From NCBI GenBank assembly GCA_023423835.1, contig JAFAEW010000046.1:1-5851 (forward strand): a DNA stretch of 5,851 nucleotides, written 5' to 3'. The stretch is from Bacteroidota bacterium (GTDB taxonomy: Bacteria > Bacteroidota > Bacteroidia > Chitinophagales > Chitinophagaceae). The notes below the pieces were generated by a model that did no database searches, had not been told where the DNA came from, and worked only from the letters and a program-made list of their open reading frames with translations. This document shows, one piece after another, positions 1-5,829 of the stretch. The stretch's first letter is position 1. Each line of letters opens with the position of its first letter. A program made the position numbers and the translations under genes.

Positions 1-968
1 GTATAGATATGCTCAGCATTTAATCCGGTGGCCGTACTGCCGTCTCCGAAATCCCAGGACACGTGGGTCGGCTGCGGGGAAGAGCTATTAATAAAGGAAA
101 CCGGCTCATTGATGCAGGTCTTTTCAGGCAGTAAAAAATCCGGATTAACCAGTCCTACAGAAATGGATTTTGAAACCGTGTCAATACAACCCTGATCGGT
201 AGTTACTGTCAGTGAAACGCTATAATTTCCCAACTGCGTATAGGTATAGCGTGGATTCTTTTCTGTGGATGTAACCCCGTTTCCAAAGTCCCACAGGTAA
301 CTAACCGGAACATCCGATTTCGAAAGATTATTAAAGGTGACGAGCGTGGGCGGAGAACAAACATTTTCATAGAGGTAACTGAAATTCGCGGTTGCACCGG
401 AATATACTTCAATAATATCTTGTTTATAAGCCGTAGATTTACAGCCGTAACTATTTTTTACCGTCAATGTAACGCCAAAAGTGTCGGATCCATAATACAC
501 ATGCGAGGGCGAGGTTTCTGAGGAAATTTTTCCATCGCCAAAATCCCAAACCAATTCGCTGATTGTGCCCTCTCCCGGATCAGAGTAGTTGGTAAAATTG
601 ACCGTTAAGGGCGGACAACCGGACAGGGGAACAGCCGAAAATTCAACGGTTGGGTTTTTATACACATGAATGTAATTAACCTGTACTATTGAATCCTGCC
701 CTGTCGCATTGCTCACAACCAGTTTAACCGTATATAATCCCGGTAATGTATATATGGTGGATGGATTCTGAACGTAGGAGATGGTACCGTTTCCCAGATC
801 CCATTTCCATGAAGTAGGGCCTCCTTTTGTCTGATCTTTAAACCTTACATAAAGCGGACTGCAACCTTCGGTGGTATCTGAGGTAAAACCAGGCCGTAAC
901 TGCGCGTTTGAACAAAAGGATATTGTTAAGAACAGAACCAAATATGTTAGCTTCAGCAAAAGTTTCAA
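1..968 (-). CDS. Secreted multi-PKD-domain protein, N-terminal part (3' end beyond window)
   Basis: The minus frame is open from 968 to the left edge (322 whole codons). Residues 1-22 form a Sec signal peptide: MKLLLK, a hydrophobic core, then probable cleavage after SNA, before Gln23. Four PKD (polycystic kidney disease-type, Ig-like) repeats follow at about residues 25-104, 107-188, 192-272 and 274 onward. Each has the core W-D-[FL]-G-[DN]-G; the core Trp residues are 56, 141, 226 and 305, so spacing is 85, 85 and 79. Repeats begin with a GC(S/P)P-like motif (Cys36, 118, 204, 285); repeats 2 and 3 also have a late Cys (176, 261), perhaps for a disulfide. No in-frame ATG lies between the upstream stop and the signal peptide, so I chose TTG 968-966. 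PKD arrays are typical of cell-surface adhesins and type IX-secreted proteins of Bacteroidota; a C-terminal sorting or gliding-motility-associated domain beyond the edge is inference. The ligand is unknown. Confidence 0.9.
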   Translation of the reverse strand, partial: MKLLLKLTYLVLFLTISFCSNAQLRPGFTSDTTEGCSPLYVRFKDQTKGGPTSWKWDLGNGTISYVQNPSTIYTLPGLYTVKLVVSNATGQDSIVQVNYIHVYKNPTVEFSAVPLSGCPPLTVNFTNYSDPGEGTISELVWDFGDGKISSETSPSHVYYGSDTFGVTLTVKNSYGCKSTAYKQDIIEVYSGATANFSYLYENVCSPPTLVTFNNLSKSDVPVSYLWDFGNGVTSTEKNPRYTYTQLGNYSVSLTVTTDQGCIDTVSKSISVGLVNPDFLLPEKTCINEPVSFINSSSPQPTHVSWDFGDGSTATGLNAEHIY

Positions 969-978
969 TATGTTAATT

Positions 979-1017
979 TTATAAAGAATCAATTGGCAAA
1001 CACCTTGCCTTTTTCAT
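979..1017 (-). other. Possible 12-codon leader ORF with small hairpin, before the PKD gene
   Basis: An ATG at 1017-1015 opens a 12-codon frame (MKKARCLPIDSL) that ends with TAA at 981-979, eleven bases before the TTG proposed as the PKD gene start and in another frame. It contains a perfect 5-bp inverted repeat (GGCAA/TTGCC, 995-1009, 5-base loop). It could be a translated leader, a chance ATG, or a relic of an earlier start. Nothing but position supports a function. Confidence 0.2.
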
Positions 1018-1028
1018 TTTGAGAAGAA

Positions 1029-1178
1029 TTATTTTTTGTGGCCGTTTAAAGACAATCCACAACCGCAGGAGGCTGACGAAAAATTCCCCAACTTTTTGAA
1101 TTTCACCACCTCACAGGCCTCCCGGACATTCCCGGCGTCCATAAAAACCGTTTTAAAAAGGCTGGAGATGTTTTTCAT
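1029..1178 (-). CDS. Small hypothetical protein, 49 aa, with C-terminal CGCG motif
   Basis: This frame starts at ATG 1178 and stops with TAA at 1029, giving 49 residues. The N-terminus is MKNISSLFKTVFMD, with no good signal peptide or membrane span. The middle is charged (REACEVVKFKK), and the C-terminus is SASCGCGLSLNGHKK. Cys22, Cys39 and Cys41 with His47 could bind a metal or take part in thiol chemistry, but that is inference. I do not recognise the family. It lies upstream of the PKD gene on the same strand (60 bases between stop and TTG) and its start is only 50 bases from the divergent lipoprotein gene. Support is the ATG start, ordinary codons, and the otherwise unexplained 260-base gap. 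Against it, the opposite strand is also open over the same stretch, although that frame has no ATG near its beginning. No clear ribosome site is visible, which is normal for Bacteroidota. Confidence 0.45.
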   Translation of the reverse strand: MKNISSLFKTVFMDAGNVREACEVVKFKKLGNFSSASCGCGLSLNGHKK

Positions 1179-1228
1179 TGATGGTGGCAACTGAATTGTA
1201 CAGTATAAACTGAACCATTCATAAAACG

Positions 1229-1441
1229 ATGACGATGAAAAATTATTTTTCTTTACTGGCGGTATTTATTCTGATTGCCCTTGCCGCCTGTACAAATCAA
1301 ACAGAAACGAAGAATGTCAATGATACGACGGTTATTGAAAGTCCCGATGGCGCGGGAACCGGCACCGCACTCACAGACAGCACCTACGATCAAAAAGACT
1401 CGGCGATTCTCAGAAGTGATACTACGAGAATGACGAATTAA
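1229..1441 (+). CDS. Small Thr/Asp-rich lipoprotein
   Basis: The 70-residue product has a type II signal peptide with lipobox L-A-A-C, so the mature protein would start at lipidated Cys21 and be about 50 residues long. The mature part has 12 Thr and 8 acidic residues, no second cysteine and no predicted fold; it is probably disordered on the periplasmic face of a membrane or at the cell surface. Tiny lipoproteins of this composition are common in Bacteroidota and mostly have no assigned function. Two ATG codons are possible (residues 1 and 3, reading MTMKN); both keep a working signal peptide, and the second gives the more usual MKN start. The gene is divergent from the 49-residue ORF and convergent with the unknown protein downstream, whose stop is 10 bases away. 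I see no terminator in that gap and no clear promoter in front. Confidence 0.75.
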   Translation: MTMKNYFSLLAVFILIALAACTNQTETKNVNDTTVIESPDGAGTGTALTDSTYDQKDSAILRSDTTRMTN

Positions 1442-1451
1442 CCGCACCGTT

Positions 1452-1970
1452 TTATCCCGCCCTATCTAAGTATTTGTCGATCGCCTCTCCCACTTTTACG
1501 GAAAGGTCGGTAACTCCTTTGTCCATTTCAGCCCAAGCCGTTTCATTGTCCACCTCAAAGGTGTAAAACCTGCGCTCGTTGTGATCGGGAAATTCGACCT
1601 TAAAAACGCTGTCTAATTCATTTTCTTCTGCAATTACCTTCATCCGGTTTTTGTGGCCGTCCTGATCGAGTTCGATCCAAAAGATTCTGTTTTCCATCAG
1701 TTGTAAATTTGTTGTTCGTTTGTGTAATAGGTTTTCCGGAATTTCACATCGGTACGTAGTATGGGCACTCCCCTCGCTTTCCTTTTTGGCTGGATGGTGA
1801 ATCTTAGGATGGGTCTTCAAAATTTCTTTCTCCGCCCATGCCAACACCTTGCCAGCAACGTCCGGTCCATGAAGCTGTTTCGACACTTTTACAAAAATTT
1901 CCTTCGCTTTTTTATTGCCAAAAAGCCTGTTCAAATTCTTGCTGACTTTGAGGTCAGCTACTTCCGGCAT
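1452..1970 (-). CDS. Hypothetical protein, 172 aa, unknown family
   Basis: I do not recognise this family. The product has no signal peptide or membrane segment, so it is probably cytoplasmic. Residues 1-65 are Lys-rich and look helical (for example NKKAKEIFVKVSKQ and GKVLAWAEKEILK). Residues 66-91 are poorly protein-like and low in hydrophobics. Residues 92-172 look like a compact alpha/beta domain, opening with MENRIFWIELDQDG, then strands such as FKVEFPDHNERRFYTFEVD, and ending in a helix (VGEAIDKYLD). Start 1970 gives the longest frame and has a candidate promoter 20 bases upstream; an internal ATG at 1697-1695 (Met92) would give an 81-residue protein made only of the second block. A plus-strand frame covers its N-terminal half but looks non-coding. 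The gene diverges from the sugar operon at 2167 and converges on the lipoprotein gene. The coding call is fairly sure; the start is less so. Confidence 0.7.
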   Translation of the reverse strand: MPEVADLKVSKNLNRLFGNKKAKEIFVKVSKQLHGPDVAGKVLAWAEKEILKTHPKIHHPAKKESEGSAHTTYRCEIPENLLHKRTTNLQLMENRIFWIELDQDGHKNRMKVIAEENELDSVFKVEFPDHNERRFYTFEVDNETAWAEMDKGVTDLSVKVGEAIDKYLDRAG

Positions 1971-1989
1971 GTCGCAGATTTTTCCGTAT

Positions 1990-1997
1990 CAAAAGTA
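1990..1997 (-). promoter_or_regulatory. Candidate Bacteroidota -7 element for the 172-aa gene
   Basis: The minus strand reads TACTTTTG, a full match to the Bacteroidota -7 consensus TAnnTTTG, ending 20 bases before the ATG at 1970. A TTG at 2015-2013 lies 15 bases upstream, a little closer than the usual spacing of about 19. An 8-base degenerate motif can arise by chance, so this is a modest call. Confidence 0.35.
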
Positions 1998-2142
1998 AAA
2001 CTCCTTTTTAACCAATTGAAAGGATTTTCGAAAGCAGACTGCTACCATCTTCTTTTCCGTTACAATTACAAAAAACCCTGCCATTCCTGCATCGCTGAGT
2101 TATTCATTTTCTTCCGGCCTTACAACAACTCTTTCAGTTACC

Positions 2143-2150
2143 TATCTTTA
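2143..2150 (+). promoter_or_regulatory. Candidate -7 element for the sugar oxidoreductase/transferase operon
   Basis: TATCTTTA matches TAnnTTTG at all but the last position and sits 16 bases before the ATG at 2167. Transcription would begin near 2155-2158, giving a very short A/T-rich leader, as is common in this phylum. No TTG is found at the expected upstream distance. It is the best promoter candidate for the two-gene unit because the upstream neighbour is divergent. Confidence 0.4.
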
Positions 2151-2166
2151 CAGTAAAAATTATTCA

Positions 2167-3150
2167 ATGCTTAAAGTTGGCGTTTTTGGAGCGGGTCATC
2201 TGGGAAAATTTCATATAAATAACTGGAAAGAAATTGAAGAAGTGGTGCTGACCGGGTTTTACGATCCCAATGATACCACGGCGCAGGCGGTGGAGGAAAA
2301 ACTGGGGTTGAAAAGATTTCCGGATGTGGCCAGTCTGTTAAATGAGATTGATATTGCGGACATCGTGGCACCCACGACTGCCCATTTTGAGTTGTGCGAA
2401 GCGGCGATCCGGAAAGGCAAACACGTCTTCATTGAAAAACCTCTCGCCAACACAGTAGATGAAGCAAAAAAGATCGTTCAAATGGGAAAGGAAGCAGGGG
2501 TAAAAATACAGGTTGGACACGTTGAACGGTTCAATCCGGCCTACCTTGCTTTAAAAGACCTTCAACTCGATCCGATGTTTATAGAAGTGCACCGGCTGGC
2601 GCAATTCAATCCACGGGGAACGGAAGTGAGTGTGATACTCGATTTGATGATTCACGACATCGACATCATTTTAAGTCTCGTAAAAAGTAACGTGAAAAGC
2701 ATTCATGCCAACGGCGTGGCGGTGATGACCGATAGCGCCGATATTGCAAACGTGCGGATAGAATTTAATAATGGCGCAGTGGCAAACCTTACGAGCAGCC
2801 GGATCAGTATGAAACGAATGCGGAAGATGCGGCTGTTTCAGAAAGATGCTTATATTGCCATTGATTTTTTAGAGAAGAAAACCGAGATTATACGGCTCGA
2901 GCAACCGGAAGACAAAGACGTTTTTACCATCGATATCGATACGCCGCACGGCATGCGTTCGATAGCGGTTATTCATCCCGACGTTCCGAGTGTAAACGCT
3001 ATCAAAGAAGAGTTGCTGTCGTTTGTGAAAGCCGTTCAGCAAAACAAACCTACGGTGGTTTCTGAGATTGACGGTTTACTGGCAATGGAAGTTGCCCATA
3101 AAATTCTCGAAAAGATCAATAGTAACAAAATGAGCGCTTACCAAAACTGA
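2167..3150 (+). CDS. Gfo/Idh/MocA family NAD(P)-dependent sugar oxidoreductase
   Basis: The 327-residue length is normal for this family. The N-terminal Rossmann domain (about 1-120) opens with VGVFGAGHLGKFH, whose G8-A-G-H-L-G13 is the dinucleotide-binding glycine motif. The EKP motif (90-92) carries the family's conserved Lys91, followed by VGHVERFNP (116-124). The C-terminal alpha/beta substrate domain includes D159-L-M-I-H163-D-I-D166, the DxxxHxxD pattern that supplies the catalytic histidine. These enzymes oxidise or reduce a sugar hydroxyl/keto group with NAD(P). The VGHVERFNP and DLMIHDID motifs resemble members acting on nucleotide sugars such as UDP-GlcNAc 3-dehydrogenases, but the substrate cannot be fixed from sequence. 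No partner aminotransferase is in the window. The gene stops 2 bases before the phosphotransferase start, so the two are almost certainly co-transcribed, pointing to a role in surface-glycan precursor synthesis. It is cytoplasmic. The start has an A/T-rich leader and no Shine-Dalgarno. Confidence 0.93.
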   Translation: MLKVGVFGAGHLGKFHINNWKEIEEVVLTGFYDPNDTTAQAVEEKLGLKRFPDVASLLNEIDIADIVAPTTAHFELCEAAIRKGKHVFIEKPLANTVDEAKKIVQMGKEAGVKIQVGHVERFNPAYLALKDLQLDPMFIEVHRLAQFNPRGTEVSVILDLMIHDIDIILSLVKSNVKSIHANGVAVMTDSADIANVRIEFNNGAVANLTSSRISMKRMRKMRLFQKDAYIAIDFLEKKTEIIRLEQPEDKDVFTIDIDTPHGMRSIAVIHPDVPSVNAIKEELLSFVKAVQQNKPTVVSEIDGLLAMEVAHKILEKINSNKMSAYQN

Positions 3151-3152
3151 AT

Positions 3153-4577
3153 ATGGCTTCTTTCAAGCCTTTACATATTATCGTTTATGTTATCAGTGAT
3201 GCAATAACAGCACTGCTGGTATGGTGTATTATTACCGTTGAGCGGAAAAAAATGCTCGGCGAAGAGCCAAATCAACTCGATGAACTTTTTAAACAGGATC
3301 CCCGATTCATCCTACAGATGATCCTGATTGTCATTTTCTGGTTGGTCCTCTATCTGGTTGTTGGCTCCTACAACAATTCGCTCTACAAAAAGTCGAGATT
3401 AGCCGAACTTACCACCACTTTTATGGAAGCGCTGATCGGCTCCATCATCGTTTTGTTTGTGCTGTTTCTAAACGATCTGGACGGCGGAGCCGTTTATTTT
3501 TATACAACCTTCTTCAGCCTTCTGACACTTCAGTTTTCGCTTACTTTCCTTGGCCGGTGGATTTTATTGCAAATCGCAAAAAGACATATAAAGGAAGGGA
3601 AACTTTCGTTTAATACCCTCATTGTTGGCAACAGTCCGAAAGCGTATAACGCTTTTTTTGAAATTAAATCGAATGCAGACGCCAACGGTTATAACCTGAT
3701 AGGATTTGTGGCAACAGAGAAATATCAGAAAAACGGTTTGGGAAAATGGCTCGATTGTCTCGGGAGCGTTGAAAACATGGAAACCATCATTAAAGAAAAA
3801 AAAGTTGAACGGGTAATAGTTGCGCTGACCCATGAAGACCAGAAATATTCAGAGGAGGTGATCAATCGACTAAGTGAAAAGGATGTGGAGGTAAAGATTG
3901 TGCCGGAAACCGCCCAGATTCTGTATGGGTCGGTAAAAACAGAAAATGTGCTTGGGGTGGTACTGATCGACATCGATACCGATCCGATGCCCGAATGGCA
4001 GCGAAACATCAAGCGGTTATTTGACGTTTCGATCTCATTTTTCGGACTGATTTTTTTGAGTCCGGTATTGTTATTTATCGCGATAAAGACGAAACTTTCC
4101 TCTACCGGAAATGTGATTTTCAAGCAGGAAAGACTCGGATACAAAGGGAAGCCTTTTGCCATCTACAAGTTCAGATCTATGTATGTCAACGCGGAAGCAA
4201 AAGGACCTGCCCTTTCGTCAGACAATGATCCGAGAATTACCCCCTGGGGACGCATCATGCGGAAATGGCGGTTAGATGAACTTCCTCAGTTGTGGAACAT
4301 ATTGAAAGGTGAAATGAGCTTCGTTGGTCCGCGGCCCGAACGAAAATATTATTATGATCAAATCATCCTTAAAACACCTTACTATCGCTATCTTCTGAAA
4401 GTAAAGCCGGGATTGACTTCCTGGGGAATGGTGCAGTTTGGCTATGCCTCCACCATTGATCAGATGATTGAAAGGATGAAATACGACCTGCTCTACGTTG
4501 AAAATGTTTCCCTGATGCTCGATATGAAAATCCTGATCTATTCTTTACGCATCATCTTTACCGGCCAGGGAAAGTAG
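3153..4577 (+). CDS. Polyprenyl-phosphate sugar-1-phosphate transferase (WcaJ/WbaP-type)
   Basis: This 474-residue integral membrane enzyme has the full long-form layout. Four hydrophobic segments lie at about 8-28, 52-72, 90-107 and 114-141. A Rossmann-like soluble domain follows (about 152-275, beginning LIVGNSPKAYNAFFE), then a membrane-associated hydrophobic segment (292-312) and the catalytic bacterial sugar transferase domain (about 284-474). Catalytic-domain motifs are KRLFD (287-291), KQERLGYKGKPFAIYKFRSM (324-343), LDELPQLWN (374-382) with the Asp375-Glu376 pair used by this family, KGEMSFVGPRPE (385-396) and KPGLTSWG (418-425). The family transfers a sugar-1-phosphate from a nucleotide sugar to undecaprenyl phosphate at the inner membrane, starting assembly of exopolysaccharide, capsule, O-antigen or a protein-linked glycan; which sugar is unknown. 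No flippase, polymerase or further glycosyltransferase is in the window. Translation is probably coupled to the oxidoreductase (2-base gap, no own ribosome site). Its last 20 bases overlap the convergent dinB gene, with no terminator between them. Confidence 0.93.
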   Translation: MASFKPLHIIVYVISDAITALLVWCIITVERKKMLGEEPNQLDELFKQDPRFILQMILIVIFWLVLYLVVGSYNNSLYKKSRLAELTTTFMEALIGSIIVLFVLFLNDLDGGAVYFYTTFFSLLTLQFSLTFLGRWILLQIAKRHIKEGKLSFNTLIVGNSPKAYNAFFEIKSNADANGYNLIGFVATEKYQKNGLGKWLDCLGSVENMETIIKEKKVERVIVALTHEDQKYSEEVINRLSEKDVEVKIVPETAQILYGSVKTENVLGVVLIDIDTDPMPEWQRNIKRLFDVSISFFGLIFLSPVLLFIAIKTKLSSTGNVIFKQERLGYKGKPFAIYKFRSMYVNAEAKGPALSSDNDPRITPWGRIMRKWRLDELPQLWNILKGEMSFVGPRPERKYYYDQIILKTPYYRYLLKVKPGLTSWGMVQFGYASTIDQMIERMKYDLLYVENVSLMLDMKILIYSLRIIFTGQGK

Positions 4578-5805
4578 GACCGCTCTCATCGCCTGGCCCC
4601 TTCCGATCTTCCTTCAGCAATCGTTGACGGGATAAAACTTCCTCGCTTTTATTTTTCTTTTGCTGTCCGGAGGCGCGTATCAAAAACTTCTCCCCATAGC
4701 TCTGTTTAATACTGTCGATGGCCTGGTAGAGCTTTATCATTTCACCCGTATCCTCAAAAAGATCGGTCTGATAGCTGCCTGCAATAAGATGGCTCAGTCT
4801 CAGACCGATTAATCTCACCTCAAGCGGTGGCTTGTACAACTTGTCAAACAATTCTCTCGCTTTTTCCTGCAATATATGATCGGAGGCGGTGTATGAAATG
4901 GTGCATTGCATACTTACCGTTTCAAAATCGCTGTACCGGATCTTCACTGCTATACAACCCGTAAGTTTCCTGCCAGAACGCAGTTCAAATGCTACCTTAC
5001 CCGTCATTCGTACCAGTTCTGCATGGAGGAACTGAATATCGGCGGTATCGGCGATGAAAGTATTTTCGGTGCTGATACTCTTTTGTTCACGGTACGAACT
5101 GACAGGAGAATCATCAATTCCATTCGCCCTTTGCCATAAGTACAGCCCGCTTTTACCGAGAAGATTCGTAAGCTTTTCGTGTGGCATTGCGCTTAAGGCG
5201 GAAAGCGTTTCTATTCCCATCGACCTCAGTAAAGTCGTCGTCTTTGCACCAATCATCGGCATCTTATCTACGGGCAGCGGAGCCAGAAAGCTCTTCTCAT
5301 AACCGTGTGGAATTTCGATCTGTCCATGCGGTTTTGCCTCATTGGTTGCGATCTTACTTACGAGCTTGTTTGAAGAAAGTCCATACGAAATATCAAGTCC
5401 GCTTTCCAGCTCGATCTTCTTTCTGAGAGCGGATGTAAATTTTGAACATCCAAAAAATTTATCCATTCCCGTCAGGTCGATATAAAATTCGTCGATCGAA
5501 GATTTTTCAAACAACGGCACCTCTGCGGCTATAATGTCGGTAACCAGCCTCGAGTATTTTGAAAAGCTGCTGAAATCGCCTTTCACCATAATCAATTCGG
5601 GACACAGACGTTTAGCCAGTTTCACGGGCATCGCACTTCTCACTCCAAATCGCCTTGCCTCATAACTGCAGGATGCAACGACACCTCTTTCACTGCTCCC
5701 TCCTACTGCGATGGGCTTTCCTTTCAATGAAGGGTCTTTCAATAATTCCACTCCAACGAAAAATGAATCGAGATCAAAATGTGCTATGTTTCGAACTACC
5801 GCCAT
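4558..5805 (-). CDS. dinB: DNA polymerase IV (Y-family translesion polymerase)
   Basis: The 415-residue protein is an intact Y-family polymerase. HFDLDSFF (9-16) holds metal-binding Asp11 and Asp13 and the probable steric-gate Phe16 that excludes ribonucleotides. SSIDEFYID (102-110) gives catalytic Asp105-Glu106. Other family motifs are SYEARRFGVRSAMP (47-60) and SNKLVSKIATNEAKPHG (145-161). The thumb helix-hairpin-helix lies near 177-207 (PMIGAKTTTLLRSMGI), and the little-finger domain spans about 240-342. QTDLF (346-350, bases 4756-4770) fits the beta-clamp binding consensus. About 65 residues follow: a helical stretch (IKLYQAIDSIKQSYGEKFLIRAS), also seen in other DinB/ImuB-like proteins, and then a charged, probably disordered tail. 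DinB copies past lesions or misaligned primers at replication forks with low fidelity. The gene stands alone; no imuA, dnaE2 or umuD partner is visible. Its 3' end overlaps the convergent transferase gene. The ATG at 5805 fits the family N-terminus well. Confidence 0.96.
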   Translation of the reverse strand: MAVVRNIAHFDLDSFFVGVELLKDPSLKGKPIAVGGSSERGVVASCSYEARRFGVRSAMPVKLAKRLCPELIMVKGDFSSFSKYSRLVTDIIAAEVPLFEKSSIDEFYIDLTGMDKFFGCSKFTSALRKKIELESGLDISYGLSSNKLVSKIATNEAKPHGQIEIPHGYEKSFLAPLPVDKMPMIGAKTTTLLRSMGIETLSALSAMPHEKLTNLLGKSGLYLWQRANGIDDSPVSSYREQKSISTENTFIADTADIQFLHAELVRMTGKVAFELRSGRKLTGCIAVKIRYSDFETVSMQCTISYTASDHILQEKARELFDKLYKPPLEVRLIGLRLSHLIAGSYQTDLFEDTGEMIKLYQAIDSIKQSYGEKFLIRASGQQKKNKSEEVLSRQRLLKEDRKGPGDESGPTFPGR

Positions 5806-5821
5806 GTCAAAAGTCAGGGTT

Positions 5822-5829
5822 CAAAATTA
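5822..5829 (-). promoter_or_regulatory. Candidate -7 element for dinB
   Basis: The minus strand reads TAATTTTG, a full match to TAnnTTTG, 16 bases before the dinB ATG. A TTG at 5848-5846 lies 16 bases upstream, just short of the usual spacing. The mRNA leader would be only about 10 bases. A second, weaker match (GACTTTTG) lies even closer to the start and is less likely to be used. Confidence 0.4.

Noticed and set aside
209..412. 67-codon minus-strand ORF inside the PKD gene region
   Set aside because: It lies in a different minus-strand frame from the clear PKD repeat frame and has no protein-like pattern, so it is a shadow.
43..808. Recurring short DNA motif around 43-61, 279-298, 533-552 and 788-808, suggestive of a DNA repeat array
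   Set aside because: These are the codons of the W-D-F-G-D-G core in each PKD repeat; the similarity is at protein level and the rest of each unit diverges.
995..1014. Terminator-like hairpin GGCAA/TTGCC followed by five Ts on the plus strand
   Set aside because: The stem is only 5 bp and no plus-strand gene upstream would use it; the neighbour to the left is on the minus strand.
985..1194. Plus-strand frame open for 69 codons across the small-ORF gap
   Set aside because: No ATG near its beginning (only a late one at 1168); best explained as the antisense shadow of the 49-residue ORF.
1191..1221. Nested short inverted repeats (TGAAT/ATTCA and CAGT/ACTG) between the divergent starts
   Set aside because: Arms of 4-5 bases with a long loop are expected by chance in A/T-rich intergenic DNA.
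1253..1447. 64-codon minus-strand ORF opposite the lipoprotein gene
   Set aside because: Antisense to a frame with a clear lipobox signal peptide; its own product has no recognisable features.
1761..2156. 131-codon plus-strand ORF overlapping the 172-aa gene and the intergenic region
   Set aside because: Its product is an implausible Phe/His/Cys-rich mix without domain pattern, and it would cover both the start of the minus-strand gene and the operon promoter region.
3564..4162. Two antisense ORFs (3564-3833 and 3725-4162) within the transferase gene
   Set aside because: The sense frame carries continuous family motifs; the antisense products are Ser/Phe-rich shadows.
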